This document shows, one piece after another, positions 38,681-48,942 of a stretch of 64,000 nt of DNA. The DNA is from Timema cristinae. Taxonomy: Eukaryota; Arthropoda; Insecta; Phasmatodea; Timematidae. Every line of letters starts with the position of its first letter. Position 1 is the first letter of the stretch. Where the stretch lies: NCBI GenBank assembly GCA_039000515.1, contig JBCFYV010000227.1:1-64000 (forward strand). Reading direction: 5' to 3'. The translations under genes were made by a program, and so were the position numbers. The notes beneath the pieces were generated by a model. That model was not told where the DNA came from, made no database searches, and saw only the letters and a list, made by a program, of their open reading frames with translations.

Positions 38681-38990
38681 ATGTTTGTAAAAAAAAAAAG
38701 TTATGTAAAACCCAAGGTAGTAGAAAAATGTTTCACCTGGAGGACAACTAGAGTGCCATTTGAATTTGCTCAAATAGCTGGTGTAGTGCGGTTGAAACCC
38801 AGGAGCAGGTGTTTTAATTTGTCGCTTTGGTTGCGAGGACACCGACATAAGTCAAGTGCGCGTCTTCAAAACCTATAAACCAATATGTAAAGGATTAAAT
38901 GAATGTACATTTCCGAGCAACCTTACCTGCAAGGATCTCAACGGTGCCAAGTTTAGAAGAAAGGAAAAGTCGTTAGACAATGGACCTTAA
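38681..38990 (+). pseudogene. Small 3' ORF, right copy
   Basis: The frame from 38681 runs through FTWRTTRVPFEFAQ and RLKPRSRC. It then shifts, through one extra A near 38817, out of the frame seen open in the left copy (CKDLNGAKF). The two copies are broken at different points, which suggests a parental ORF of at least 100 codons, Cys-rich and basic. No family recognised. It could be the remains of a third ORF or a captured sequence. Confidence 0.4.
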
Positions 38991-39070
38991 CTCCTACCGA
39001 TTTAAGTGCACCAATGGCTGGTAATGTTCCAGTAGCAGTTTTCAATACTAAAACTAACTTCTGAAACATT

Positions 39071-39082
39071 AGGGGGCAAATC
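39071..39082 (+). promoter_or_regulatory. Polypurine tract, right copy
   Basis: AGGGGGCAAATC immediately before the 3' LTR, as in the left copy. It is mostly purine with two interrupting pyrimidines. Confidence 0.75.
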
Positions 39083-39982
39083 TGTGACAAAGAAAACCAT
39101 CCCCTTTCAATTATAATCCCTATTTACAATCATCCATACGTCACTATTCCAACAATATTACTACTTCTAAATGGTATCACCTCTTTGGCGTGTATTGGAA
39201 AGGTTTTTTTGTTTTGTTATTGGCGTGGTGTTGAAAAGAAGTGATATTAATGCCGGGATGTAAAAACTTTACAATCATTAGAAAAGAAGAAAAAAGGACT
39301 TGTTACACTACTTATTACCAGTTTAAGATTATGAAAGGATGTACACCAGGATCTTGATTACTACTTGAAGAGTTTGTGAGGACATGCATATCCTTCAGTA
39401 AACATAAAGAGATATGTACATATGATCGAGTTCTCGACTACAGATGGTCTAGGGTGAGAAGTTTCAATTTTCTTATATTATTGCGGGACTGAGGATGGTT
39501 TTAATAAAAAAAAGGTAAATAATAGGTGGCTGTGAGCAGAGTGGCTATTTTGTTTGACTCAAAGAAGTCTAATGGTGTTAAGGGTAAATAATAAACTTTC
39601 TGTGCCATAATTTTGTACGTGGTTGGACTTAGGTATATATGTTGGTTTTATTTTGCCTTTGAAAATGTAAAAAAAAAAGGTTTTTCTTTATTTTGTTATC
39701 GAATGATTTAAATTGAATTAAGATTGTGATATAATAATTATAGCTTTGACAACAAAACAAATGTTATATAAATATGTTAACCTAGATATGTGATTTACCG
39801 GAGCTCCGCAAGCAGGTTAAGTATAAGTGCCTATCTAAACCCAGAGGTCCCGAGATTAAGTTTCCTCGTGCAACTGAGCTAGATGAAATTGAACTATTTT
39901 TTTTACATACATCAGTAGGAAAATAAATATTTAATTAAAATAACAACTAATATTTTTTTTTCTTATATATTTTTTTTTCACA
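39083..39982 (+). repeat. 3' LTR of the right copy
   Basis: 900 bp with TGTGA and TCACA ends. High identity to the 5' LTR implies recent insertion. The DNA after 39982 (TTACATG) is unrelated to the element. Confidence 0.9.
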
Positions 39983-42579
39983 TTACATGTTGCAGAGTCG
40001 ATTAATTCCTTTGCAGAGAAAATTTCCTTATAACAAAGTCAAACATTATATGCTTAATTTTCACACTTGATGACTCCTTACATTGAGGTAAATCTGTACA
40101 CCATTACTCACTACCAAGGCCTTAAGTAGAACAATGACACTAGCAGTTAAAACATTTTCTTTTTGTACTTACAACAGAGTATTATTCATTCTTATATCAA
40201 ATTGGCACACAATCTCCCTTAACAAAAAATATGTTTAAAGAAAACCACATAATGTGTTCCAATGTTAGCCCTAAATATACAACTCACACGAACACAACAT
40301 GTCCAGTCGTCATAATGCTCAGTTTCAACAGAGCTTCATGATAGGACACAATGATATAAAATAAAGTTTAACAAACAATGTAAATGTATTTTCTATAAAT
40401 TATTTGACAAGTTAACAAGCAGGGAGCGTCCAAGAAGACAGACATTTGAAGCGACAATACAAACAATCAATATATTCAAACAATATAGTCACGTGACAAA
40501 ATAAACTTGAGCTAAGTGGTTCAACACAAATAACATGGAGAACAAGTATTGTACTAATCCCAAAAAGTGCGATTATATGAATTGGTATTAAATGATAATC
40601 ATGAGCACAAATTATAGGAAATATTCTTATTAACAATTAGTTTAAACAAAGCTGCCACATATAATCATCTTAATCTATTATATGCATGTAAAATGTCCAC
40701 TTATCGCTACAACAATATAAACCCTATCAAACAAACAAACAAACAATATCAAGTCCATATATTATGCTGACTTTATTAGCACAAAGGACAACCTCCGGAC
40801 TGCCCTCTTATATAATGGCGATCAAAACAACTAGTAACAATAAAAACAAAACCTTTTTCCCAGAAATCAAATTGAGTTGATATTATCCAAAGAGCCACGG
40901 GGAATTAACCTATACATTCGACTTATTGCACCTAGAAGATCTGCTTAGCCCAATTTAGAATACTGGTCTCTCTAGCAGCGAAATGAGCTTACATAACTCT
41001 AGCAACAAACCATAGGGAACTGAATCAACAACTTTCAGAAATGACGTAACTATACTAAATATTATATAAATCAAGTTTAAAACTATTGGTAATGTCTTAA
41101 CACGTTGAAAGTGTATAGGTTAACTTGAGGAATTATCCAAGTGAGAATGCAAAGCGTAACTGATTTCATTGAGCTACAAAATTATATTTGCAGGTGAAGT
41201 GCTGGCATTGAAATAAAATATCTGGATGGTAAATACACAAGTTACATTATAAAGATGACCAATGTCTGAGAACATCTTAGACGGTTACTTATCAAAACAT
41301 GGTGATATCTCTCAACCACATCTGAGAGACCATCGATACAGTCTTTTATATGACTGAAGAGTAGTGATGCAGGTCAGGAACGTTTAGTTTTAGCAGCAGG
41401 TCCTCGTGGGTCGGTGATTGAATGCTAAGTGCACTCTTCAGAATATATATCATCATAATGGGGGGTCAAGGAGGGGTAATTAATGAGAAGTAATATTTTC
41501 GCTTTCCGGATACATCTGTCCCTCTTTTTGAGTGGAAGAATAAATCACGTGATGGCTTGACCTCTTGGTTTGAACAGCAGAAAGTAATATGGGCCCTCGC
41601 TTAGCTGCGCGTTAAGATAATGCTTTCCTTGCTAGTGGTTGTTTAACTAGAAGCATCAGTTGTGAATTGAATGGGCTGATCCCTCCACTGGTCATTACAT
41701 CGCATTATTATAGAGTTAACATGAGTCCAAACAAGTTTCGTGCATGTGAGCACAATGTCCTTTGCACAAGCTGACTTCATGATAAGTCGATACAAATTAT
41801 AAGTATTGGTTTATGTGAAGGATATTCAGAGAAAGTGAGTTTATATATTATCTCTTCTTGTGGAGGTCCTAAATCTATTAGCCAGTCACAAGCTGTTAAA
41901 AACGGCCACTACGTCGTACCATGATACCCGGTGAACGCAAAGATATGCCATCAGCGACGTATTATTATCGGGTGCCAAATAGTATGGTTTCCGAACTATA
42001 AGTTACTTTATACTAGTATTGGCATTGGTTTATTTATTCCATCACTTTATATAATACCGTAGTGGGGTTACTTTGCGTCTAGAGGGTATAATTTGCACCA
42101 ATACAAACAAATAAATATTAAGAGTCATCTAGTGGCCAAACTATGAACTATATAAGACTAGTTTTTATGAATTTCAACTGGTAGCTCTTGAATACACATT
42201 ACATACGAGAAGAGAAGAATGGAGGGTTCCAACCAGGCTGGGCCAGTGGTTTTAAACTGTTATTGATGAGGATTTTGACTAAAGGAATCACACGTCTTTA
42301 TTTGAAAACTATTCAACACTTAATATAAAATTTACAAAAGCTTTTACACTTTATTTTAATAATCCTATTACTCTATTTATAGCACTTATATAACCTTGAC
42401 ATATTTAAGATGGTAAAGTAAATACTGCTCACTTTAAAGCACAACCCAAACATCTTAAAGAGACTCATGGCAAGTTGAAAATAAACTAAGATGGTAGTAT
42501 ATGGAAAGCGAGTTAAAGGCAGTTTTATTTTTAAATTTTTATACCAAAACATTGGTAGTCAAAATAAATCAAATATTGC
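39983..42579. other. No gene seen
   Basis: Ordinary AT-rich sequence. The longest frame is 74 codons and shows no motif. A 6-7-bp stem (TCTCTCA/TGAGAGA near 41308-41330) is the only structure noticed. Confidence 0.55.
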
Positions 42580-42779
42580 TTCAGTAGAATTATATTAATT
42601 TTCTTCACATGGTGATATCAACAGTTGTTGAATATTTATAATTAGCATAGAGCCATTAGACGACAAACCTTTTTAAAGAAGAGGATTTTTTTGAATTAAT
42701 TTCCAGGAAATCCTTGACGGCTAGTCAACAACTGTTTATATCACCATGCGAAAAAAATTAATCTTTGTTTTTACTGGAG
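42580..42779. mobile_element. MITE-like element with ~50-bp terminal inverted repeats
   Basis: The left arm 42580-42631 and right arm 42725-42779 are imperfect reverse complements. The inner 28 bases (TTCACATGGTGATATCAACA... against the complement TTCGCATGGTGATATAAACA...) differ at two positions, and the outer parts share CTTCAGTA/CTCCAGTA and TTAATTTT. About 200 bp with no coding. The size and shape fit a miniature inverted-repeat transposable element. The target duplication is not obvious, so the superfamily is unknown. Confidence 0.65.
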
Positions 42780-43956
42780 AATTATGTTATTACTTTTGAA
42801 TAAAATAATGTTCTTGTATAGATATTGCAAAAATACCACTCTTATCAGGGGTTCTCTACAATCCCACCTTAAATAGTATGCAATGCCAAACTTTACTACT
42901 AACTACTAATGGTTGGCCAATACTTTGATTCCTCGATAACCTTGGTACTAGCTTGTATTGAAATAATCGAGACTTTGCGCTTAAACTCTCGATACCACTC
43001 TTTTGTATTCAACACGGCTAACTCTTCAAACGGGTTGAGGATAGTGAATTGTTTAAATAATATACTATCAATCCTTTTAAAAATAATCAAATGAATCATT
43101 CGAATGATTTTGAGAAGTAGTGGATAGAGGGAGAACTATAATATTTGGAATAGCGGTAGTGGTTAAACATTAGTTATTAGTTGTAGTTTTGCTTTGTCCT
43201 GTTCTCTTCACTCAGATACACCCTCCCCCCCAACCCCCAACTCAAAATAAACATTTCATTCCTTAGCAGCTTATCAACATAGCCAAAGTCAACATAAGGT
43301 CCATTTTCTGTTATCAAAGGTAATTGTGTTTCAAAAATGAACTAAATGAGAACCTTTATTCTGTAATGAAATAGACGAGTAAACATTCACTTCATAAGGT
43401 CTATTTTCCTCAGCGCTTTGGCAAGGGAGTGGTGAGCAAATGAATAAAACAGCTCGCAGCTGCATCGTGTTAGTAGTTACTTATTTTCATTCGAGTGATT
43501 TTAAGATTTTTACATCTTATGTTCATTTTTAGTCTAATGACTTTTAACTATTTAAGTATCGTCAACTTCGATTTTGATAGTCTTCCTAAAATGTATCACC
43601 CAAATAACTTTTTTTAAATATGTTTTCACTAATGAAAATTAATTTAATAGATATTATGAAAATATTAAAAAGTATTACTTTGAAATTAATAAAAGTTTTT
43701 AGTTTTTAATAGACTTCACAATTCAAAGATTTTAGTAAACTCTTAAATCTCCTCAGTCATATTATCCATGATTCAAGGTTATATTCCCTATCTCATATTC
43801 CGTATCGAATAGGGTATTAAAGAGATGAAGTGATAGTATTGAGCAAGGTATCGCCCACCACAACTAGTTGCCAAACTACCCGATTCCGCCCTATTGCTTA
43901 AATTATTATTATCAATACGAGAACTAAGAGATCGCAATGACAGCGTTTAGTCGAGG
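42780..43956. other. No gene seen
   Basis: Frames of up to 66 codons lie on opposite strands of the same stretch (42.90-43.10 kb), with no recognised motif. Confidence 0.5.
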
Positions 43957-44356
43957 ATGTTTAAACTGTTTAGAGATGTTTAAATTGGTTCCAAATGTTT
44001 AAACTGATTACAGATGTTTAAACTGGTTCCAGATGTTTAAACTGATTCCAGATGTTTTAACTGTTTCCAGATGTTTAAATTTATTCCAGATGTTTAAACT
44101 GTTTCCTGATGTTTAAACTTATTTCAGATGTTTAAACTGGTTTCAGATGTTTAAACTGGTTCCAGATGTTTAAACTGTTTCCTGATGTTTAAACTTATTT
44201 CAGATGTTTAAACTGGTTCCAGATGTTTAAACTGGTTCCAGATGTTTAAACTGGTTCCAGGTGTTTAAACTGTTTCCTGATGTTTAAACTTATTTCAGAT
44301 GTTTAAACTGATTCCAGATGTTTAAACTGCTTTCAGATGTTTAAACCGGTTTCAAT
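43957..44356. repeat. 21-unit, 19-bp minisatellite
   Basis: Units follow GATGTTTAAACTGGTTCCA. Eighteen of 21 contain the 8-bp palindrome GTTTAAAC. The pair ending GTTTCCT then CTTATTTCA recurs three times (units 8-9, 12-13, 17-18), showing that blocks of units have been duplicated together. No coding role is likely. Confidence 0.95.
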
Positions 44357-44734
44357 TGTCTTACCGTTAAAATAATAACCTGTTTGAATCTAGATTTGAA
44401 CAGATTCATTATTAATATAATTCTTTTAATGCTGTTAATTATCCTGCTAGTTCCTAGAGCGTTTTAAATATCTCATTAAGGCAATTCTAAATACCTTTAA
44501 TAACTAGGAGAGAATTTGAGAGGGCGTTGAAAAAATTAAAACCTCAAAGGCAGAAGGATGGCACCAAATCACTGGAGAAAATTTGTTACAACAGATTGTA
44601 TTATTATTTATTTTTAGCGCCACACCTTACCACCCACTCTGATTATACACTTATGTAATTCATTTTCTAATTATTTTAGGGATAATGAAGGTTATATTTT
44701 ATAGGAAGTGGATCCACATTTGCGTGTAAGGAAA
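44357..44734. other. No gene seen
   Basis: AT-rich sequence with no supported feature. Confidence 0.5.
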
Positions 44735-44856
44735 GTGGAAAACAATTTTTTTAAAACCACTCTCAGTTCACCCGACCGAGATTTGAATCACGATCTCCCT
44801 GTTATCGGCAGTGTAGTCCAACACAAGAGTAGCGCGTTAGACCACGTGATCACCGT
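44735..44856 (-). mobile_element. tRNA-derived SINE, family 2
   Basis: On the minus strand, TGGTCTAACGCG (complement of 44833-44844) and GATTCAAATCT (complement of 44779-44789) form A and B boxes. Then come CTCAG/GTGG-like sequence, a T-rich run and GTTTTCCAC, as at 2.2 kb. A 60-codon plus frame across it is incidental. Confidence 0.65.
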
Positions 44857-45396
44857 AGTTGGTACAGCGGATTATAAATGTAACCAATAGCCACGTTTAC
44901 AATATAAGTTAATTAAATATACGTAACGGGAAACCTTCCTGAGGAATTCAATGAAAACACCATGATAGCTTCAAAAAAACATATAAGATTTGACAAATGT
45001 GATGTATTTACCGTAATTCAATGAAATTTATATTGTCTAAGAAACTTACTTTGATAATTTAATAAATTATCTTCTTTAAAATTCAATCATTTATAAAATA
45101 TTTACAATTTTATTTGAGTCATTTATTACATTTAATAATATTAAACAAGTTTTTATTTTTAAATACACCTTATAATGGTAATATGAAGTGCCACACTAGA
45201 CTAGCTCAAAGTTCAGATGGCACACTGAACATAAATGTTCCTCCATCACCGCTCTTATAGATAAACTTAGACTACAGAGATAGATATGTAGTAATATTTT
45301 TCTTGAACAAAAATCAAACTCCACAAAGAATATATACAAGGATACAATCTATCACGTGCATTATTAAACATTTATATTATAAATAGCAATGTATGA
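44857..45396. other. No gene seen
   Basis: AT-rich sequence leading into the LINE fragment. Confidence 0.5.
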
Positions 45397-45678
45397 ATGC
45401 AAGAAAAAATGTGTGAAGGGAGTAAAGATCGACGGAAAGAATTACAAATGTTACGATTTGAAAATGATATTGCGGTTTTTGTAGATAGTGAAGATATTCT
45501 TCAAACTGCCCTGGATCTAATGGGTAGTATATTACAAGAGGAATACAATATAAAGATAAACAGAAATAAAACAGAAGTGATGATGTCCAGTAAACAACCA
45601 AGGAACATAAATATAGCAATGTATGGAGAACAACTGAAACAGACCAATAGATTTACAAACAGAGGTGGTCTGAGGTAG
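45397..45678 (+). pseudogene. LINE reverse transcriptase fragment
   Basis: The 93-codon frame contains LRFENDIAVFVDSED, aligning with the L-x-F-A-D-D-I active-site block of non-LTR reverse transcriptases, then EYNIKINRNKTEVMM, the following K-I-N-x-x-K-T block. The usual A-D-D is E-N-D, losing a catalytic Asp. Just upstream, in another frame, GVKIDGK matches the segment that normally precedes this block, so a frameshift lies near 45435. The fragment ends after RFTNRGG, where RFTYLG is usual. It is a dead, truncated insertion of a LINE clade distinct from the one at 19.2 kb. Confidence 0.8.
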
Positions 45679-46905
45679 ATTTTGTGCCCAAGTGGGATTG
45701 CTTTTTGGCACCCTCCTATATAAACGGTGGATAATACAGGTAATTTATAAAATAGCTTCGGGGATTCAATGAAAATTTTACAAATGAAAAATACAAAATA
45801 TCACTTAAATTAATATATATAGTGGTACACCCTTCGCTATTCCTATAGGTAAGGCCCCCTAAAACTACAGGATAGGGAGGACGTAACGTACATATTATAA
45901 ATGACAACAGATAGAATAGCATAGTTTTCAATAAAGTGTATTTTAATTTGTTCAAAGCAGAAAATAGACAAAGGAACATATGGCCTTAATTCAAAAAACA
46001 ACTTTCTGATAGCTACTACTGTAAAAGAAAACATTGCATCATATAATGTACCGTCTTTCAGGTGTCTGGTAGACTTACTAACCAAACACATCTCTATTTA
46101 CATTACCTAAAAACATGACTTATGGTCTTTCAAATATAGTTGTCCACCAACGGGTACAAACATAAATAAACCAATTAATATTCAATAATAAATGTATAGG
46201 CTTCTACTGTATAATAATACAGTAGGATATCTCGTCCTTCTAATTACTTCCATTCAAAGTTTACATTAGTTACCAGTATAATACATGGATATAATCCATG
46301 ACTCAGAGAATCAAACTCAAAAGTTGCGTAACAACAAAATAGTTTACTTTACTTTTAAAAAAATAACGCCTAATGGTTACAACATTAAAAGAAATAACTA
46401 ACAATGACATTCTTGACGTTTCCACATTATCATCCTATGCCTCTAAACTCTAAACAGTAGTATGAAATATGAATTATATAACTCCTCCATAACTCCGCTT
46501 GAGTTATGACTATTTCAACTATAAAACAAAACAGGTATATCTCCCAAGACGCTAACATTAACATCAAATGAAATATCTATCGTGTTGACTCACAGATTAA
46601 ACAATTAACATTAAAGGTCAATCCTCCATGACCCCAAAACAAAGTTAGCAATACAAAATAATTTAAATAACGCCAGACGCGATTTCCCCATGGCGTCGAC
46701 TCAAAGTTATAAACTATTTATTTCATAAGTCCCTCTTCCATGACTTCAAATAAATATTTAATTTAATAAAATAAATTTATATCAAACGTAATCTTTTCCT
46801 AGGTCTTTCCTCCATGACCCCAACATAGTCCGCTCTACCGAACTACTCCTTCGATGAAGCTCTATTCAATAATGCTATATCAATACAATTTACATTCTCC
46901 TATAT
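45679..46905. other. No gene seen; weak CCTCCATGACCCC repeats
   Basis: Variants of CCTCCATGACCCC occur near 46487, 46623, 46735 and 46810, roughly 75-140 bases apart, possibly an old degenerate tandem repeat. No coding is supported. Confidence 0.4.
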
Positions 46906-46959
46906 ATTGAGTCTAGAAAACAAGAAAAAGGGGGTGGGATTGTTCACACAAGCCAGCCA

Positions 46960-47310
46960 GCCACGCACAAACACGGCATTACGTCATTATGCCGTAATTA
47001 CACACATCTTCCTGGTCGCTGATTGGATGTCTATCGTCGCAATGCAGTTGTTTACGATCCTCCGACTGTTGTTGAAAACATCCGATGTCAGGTGAGGGTG
47101 GCCTTATCCCCCCATCCAGGGGTAGTACAGGGCGTGTTGATTTCATGCCTGGACTCTCGGAAAACATAGCCAAGTGTTAATAATATTCTCGAGCCGGTTG
47201 ATCATCTAATACGGAGTTTTCTAGTCGTAGTCGCCCCGCGCTTCCACATTGTTCTTTTTGGACTTGGTAACAATCTAGTGAGGCCAGCTTGGAGATCCGA
47301 AGGTACGTGA
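46960..47310 (+). promoter_or_regulatory. Promoter-like GC-richer segment
   Basis: The segment is richer in GC than its surroundings. It holds a CRE/ATF-like TTACGTCAT near 46979, an inverted CCAAT box (GATTGG near 47022) and, about 280 bases on, CCGAAGGTACGTGAAG, which fits a 5' splice donor (near 47301). It could be the first exon and promoter of a host gene whose coding exons are elsewhere. No coding sequence supports this and the strand is inferred from the donor. Confidence 0.3.
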
Positions 47311-47390
47311 AGAACAGTTTATTAAGTAGACAGTTGATATTGAATTTTTAGGAATGCTGATTTGAAGTTTGATTGTTGGGGATACATTGG

Positions 47391-47535
47391 GCTACAATAG
47401 TGAAGTATACTATTGTAGGATACGTTGAGGTATTATTTTTGGAGCGGGTAGTATGCGTCAAGTGATTGTACGTTAAATATTAGGTTGGGTGGGGTAGTAA
47501 TTGTACAATACGAAGTTTGTATTGTTACAATAGCA
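47391..47535. repeat. Two small hairpins
   Basis: CTACAATAG/CTATTGTAG (47391-47417) is a perfect 9-bp stem. GTACAATAC/GTATTGTTAC (about 47503-47533) is near-perfect. They adjoin the transposase relic and might be remnants of its terminal region. Confidence 0.4.
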
Positions 47536-47570
47536 TTAAAGTCAATAATATAAAATATTGTGTCCTACTC

Positions 47571-48485
47571 TCACACTTCGATGTGTGACCCAATTGTGGC
47601 CCCACACACGTCCAGATGATAATAGACCTCCTCCCACGTTCCCGCCAACATGTCGGGTGGAATGGCTGCTATCGCTGCGACAATCAATCCTCTGCCGTAG
47701 ATGGTTGATGTCACGTATTCTTTCAGCGTGTACTATGTTCTTGATATGCTCCCAAATAAAAAATGTAGAGGGCGCAAGGTCTGTGCTTCGTGGTGGCCTT
47801 CCCTTCTAATCCAAATATCTGGAAATTGGTTGTCTAATGCTCCACAAACACGATGGCTGAGTAGGGCAGAACGCCATTTTGTAAAAAAAAATAGTTCTTT
47901 CTCTTCCTCAATGTCATCCAACTGAGGAAAGACAAAGTTCCAACATGTCACGGTAAATATCACCATTAATTGTTATCTTAGTCAAATAAACGGCCCGACA
48001 ACTCGGTCGTATATCAAAAAACACCAAACTTTTATTGTTGTAAAGCCGCATTGATGTTCAATAAATTCAGATGGTGGTTCTGATCCCTAAATAATACAAT
48101 TATGACGGTTCAAAGTGGCACCTGCGTGAAATGTCGCCTCATCAGAAACATAACATTTTTAGGAAATCTTTATTTTCCTCAATATTGTTTAGCAGAAAAC
48201 TGCAAACTCTAACATTTTAAATGTGTCATTATGTTTAATTTGATGCTTAAGGTGTTGCCTTGTAAACAGTCAATCAAAGCCTTTTACTATCCACTTTGTA
48301 AACAATAGATTTAGGGATTACCAATTGTAAACTTTGTCAAACTTGTGACTTTTTTTTTGTGTGTTACGAGAACAGGAATCTCGGATTCATTGCACATTCT
48401 CTTCTGAAATGGACAGCCATCCTGCCCTAGTGACTTCCCTTTTAAAACACATTCTGTTTCATTAAAATATTTCAGACACTGGTGA
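47571..48485 (-). pseudogene. DDE transposase relic (mariner-like, DUF4817 type)
   Basis: Read on the minus strand from 48485 downward: CLKYFNETECVLKGK (N-terminal helix-turn-helix region), then KHNDTFKMLEF, then SDEATFHAG with the first catalytic Asp, then NRHNC and GSEPPSEFIEH, then VWCFLIYDRVVGPF. ALDNQFPDIWIRREG follows, where family members have the W-I-G-R-R-G block. The end is EVYYHLDVCGATIGSHIEV and a stop (complement of 47571-47573), a hallmark of this insect transposase family. The D-G-A-P-P-H block with the second Asp is destroyed, and many frameshifts and stops separate the pieces. Sequence up to about 48590 may be the extreme N-terminus. It is a long-dead copy; the enzyme would have cut and pasted its element between terminal inverted repeats. 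Confidence 0.85.
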
Positions 48486-48699
48486 GTAGTCCTGTATGAA
48501 GGCTCGTTACACCCACTAAACTGACGTCAACAATTTTTATGATCCATAACAACAGATCTATCTAGTTTCAACAAAACAAATAACGCACTGTGTTTTCTGC
48601 CGTGGTCTCACCATGGCACTACCGCTTCCCAGCTCAAGCATGACTCATTCACTCAAGGTCAAGCAGGCAGCCAACCTTTGACAAATGTCACGAATGGTC

Positions 48700-48745
48700 A
48701 CCTAAAACAGGCTGTGATTGGAAGATATAAATACCCCTAGCTCTC
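48700..48745 (+). promoter_or_regulatory. CCAAT plus TATA-like motif pair
   Basis: GATTGG (inverted CCAAT, near 48715) is followed within about 10 bases by TATAAATA, and a second GATTGG lies 20 bases on. It is positioned upstream of an unassigned GC-richer stretch at 49.03-49.30 kb. Functional status is unknown. Confidence 0.3.
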
Positions 48746-48942
48746 TGATTGGCTGTTTGCACTTGGTAAGAAATTTCCCCCCTTCCCTTTGAACCCTGAC
48801 CCCGTTCCATAAAATGTACTGTTATTCCCGTATGTGTTTTATTTTTATCCAAGCTTGTTGGTTCCTGTCCCGTTAGTTTTTATTGTGTATGCACTAGTTT
48901 TTTATGTGTGCCCATTGTTTTTCTTATGTTTGCCATCGGATC

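Larger units (their letters stand above)
27562..39982. mobile_element. Head-to-head pair of LTR retrotransposon copies (12.4 kb)
   Basis: Three LTRs of about 0.9 kb lie at 27562-28474 (minus), 33260-34163 (plus) and 39083-39982 (plus). Each is bounded by TGTGA and TCACA. The right copy is complete in layout. The left copy is inverted and ends at 33251, matching the complement of the right copy from 34293. The arms 27562-33251 and 34293-39982 are both 5,690 bp and look about 97-99% alike by eye. The outer ends are followed by unrelated DNA and show no matching 4-5 bp target duplication (CAGTC left, TTACA right). Use of tRNA-Lys and the LTR ends suggest Ty3/Gypsy affinity. No pol is visible in either copy. 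Confidence 0.9.

Noticed and set aside
43957..44356. CRISPR-like array
   Set aside because: The 19-bp units are contiguous with no unique spacers, and the DNA is eukaryotic.
45716..46091. Minus frames of 87 and 82 codons
   Set aside because: AT-driven, overlapping each other, without motifs.
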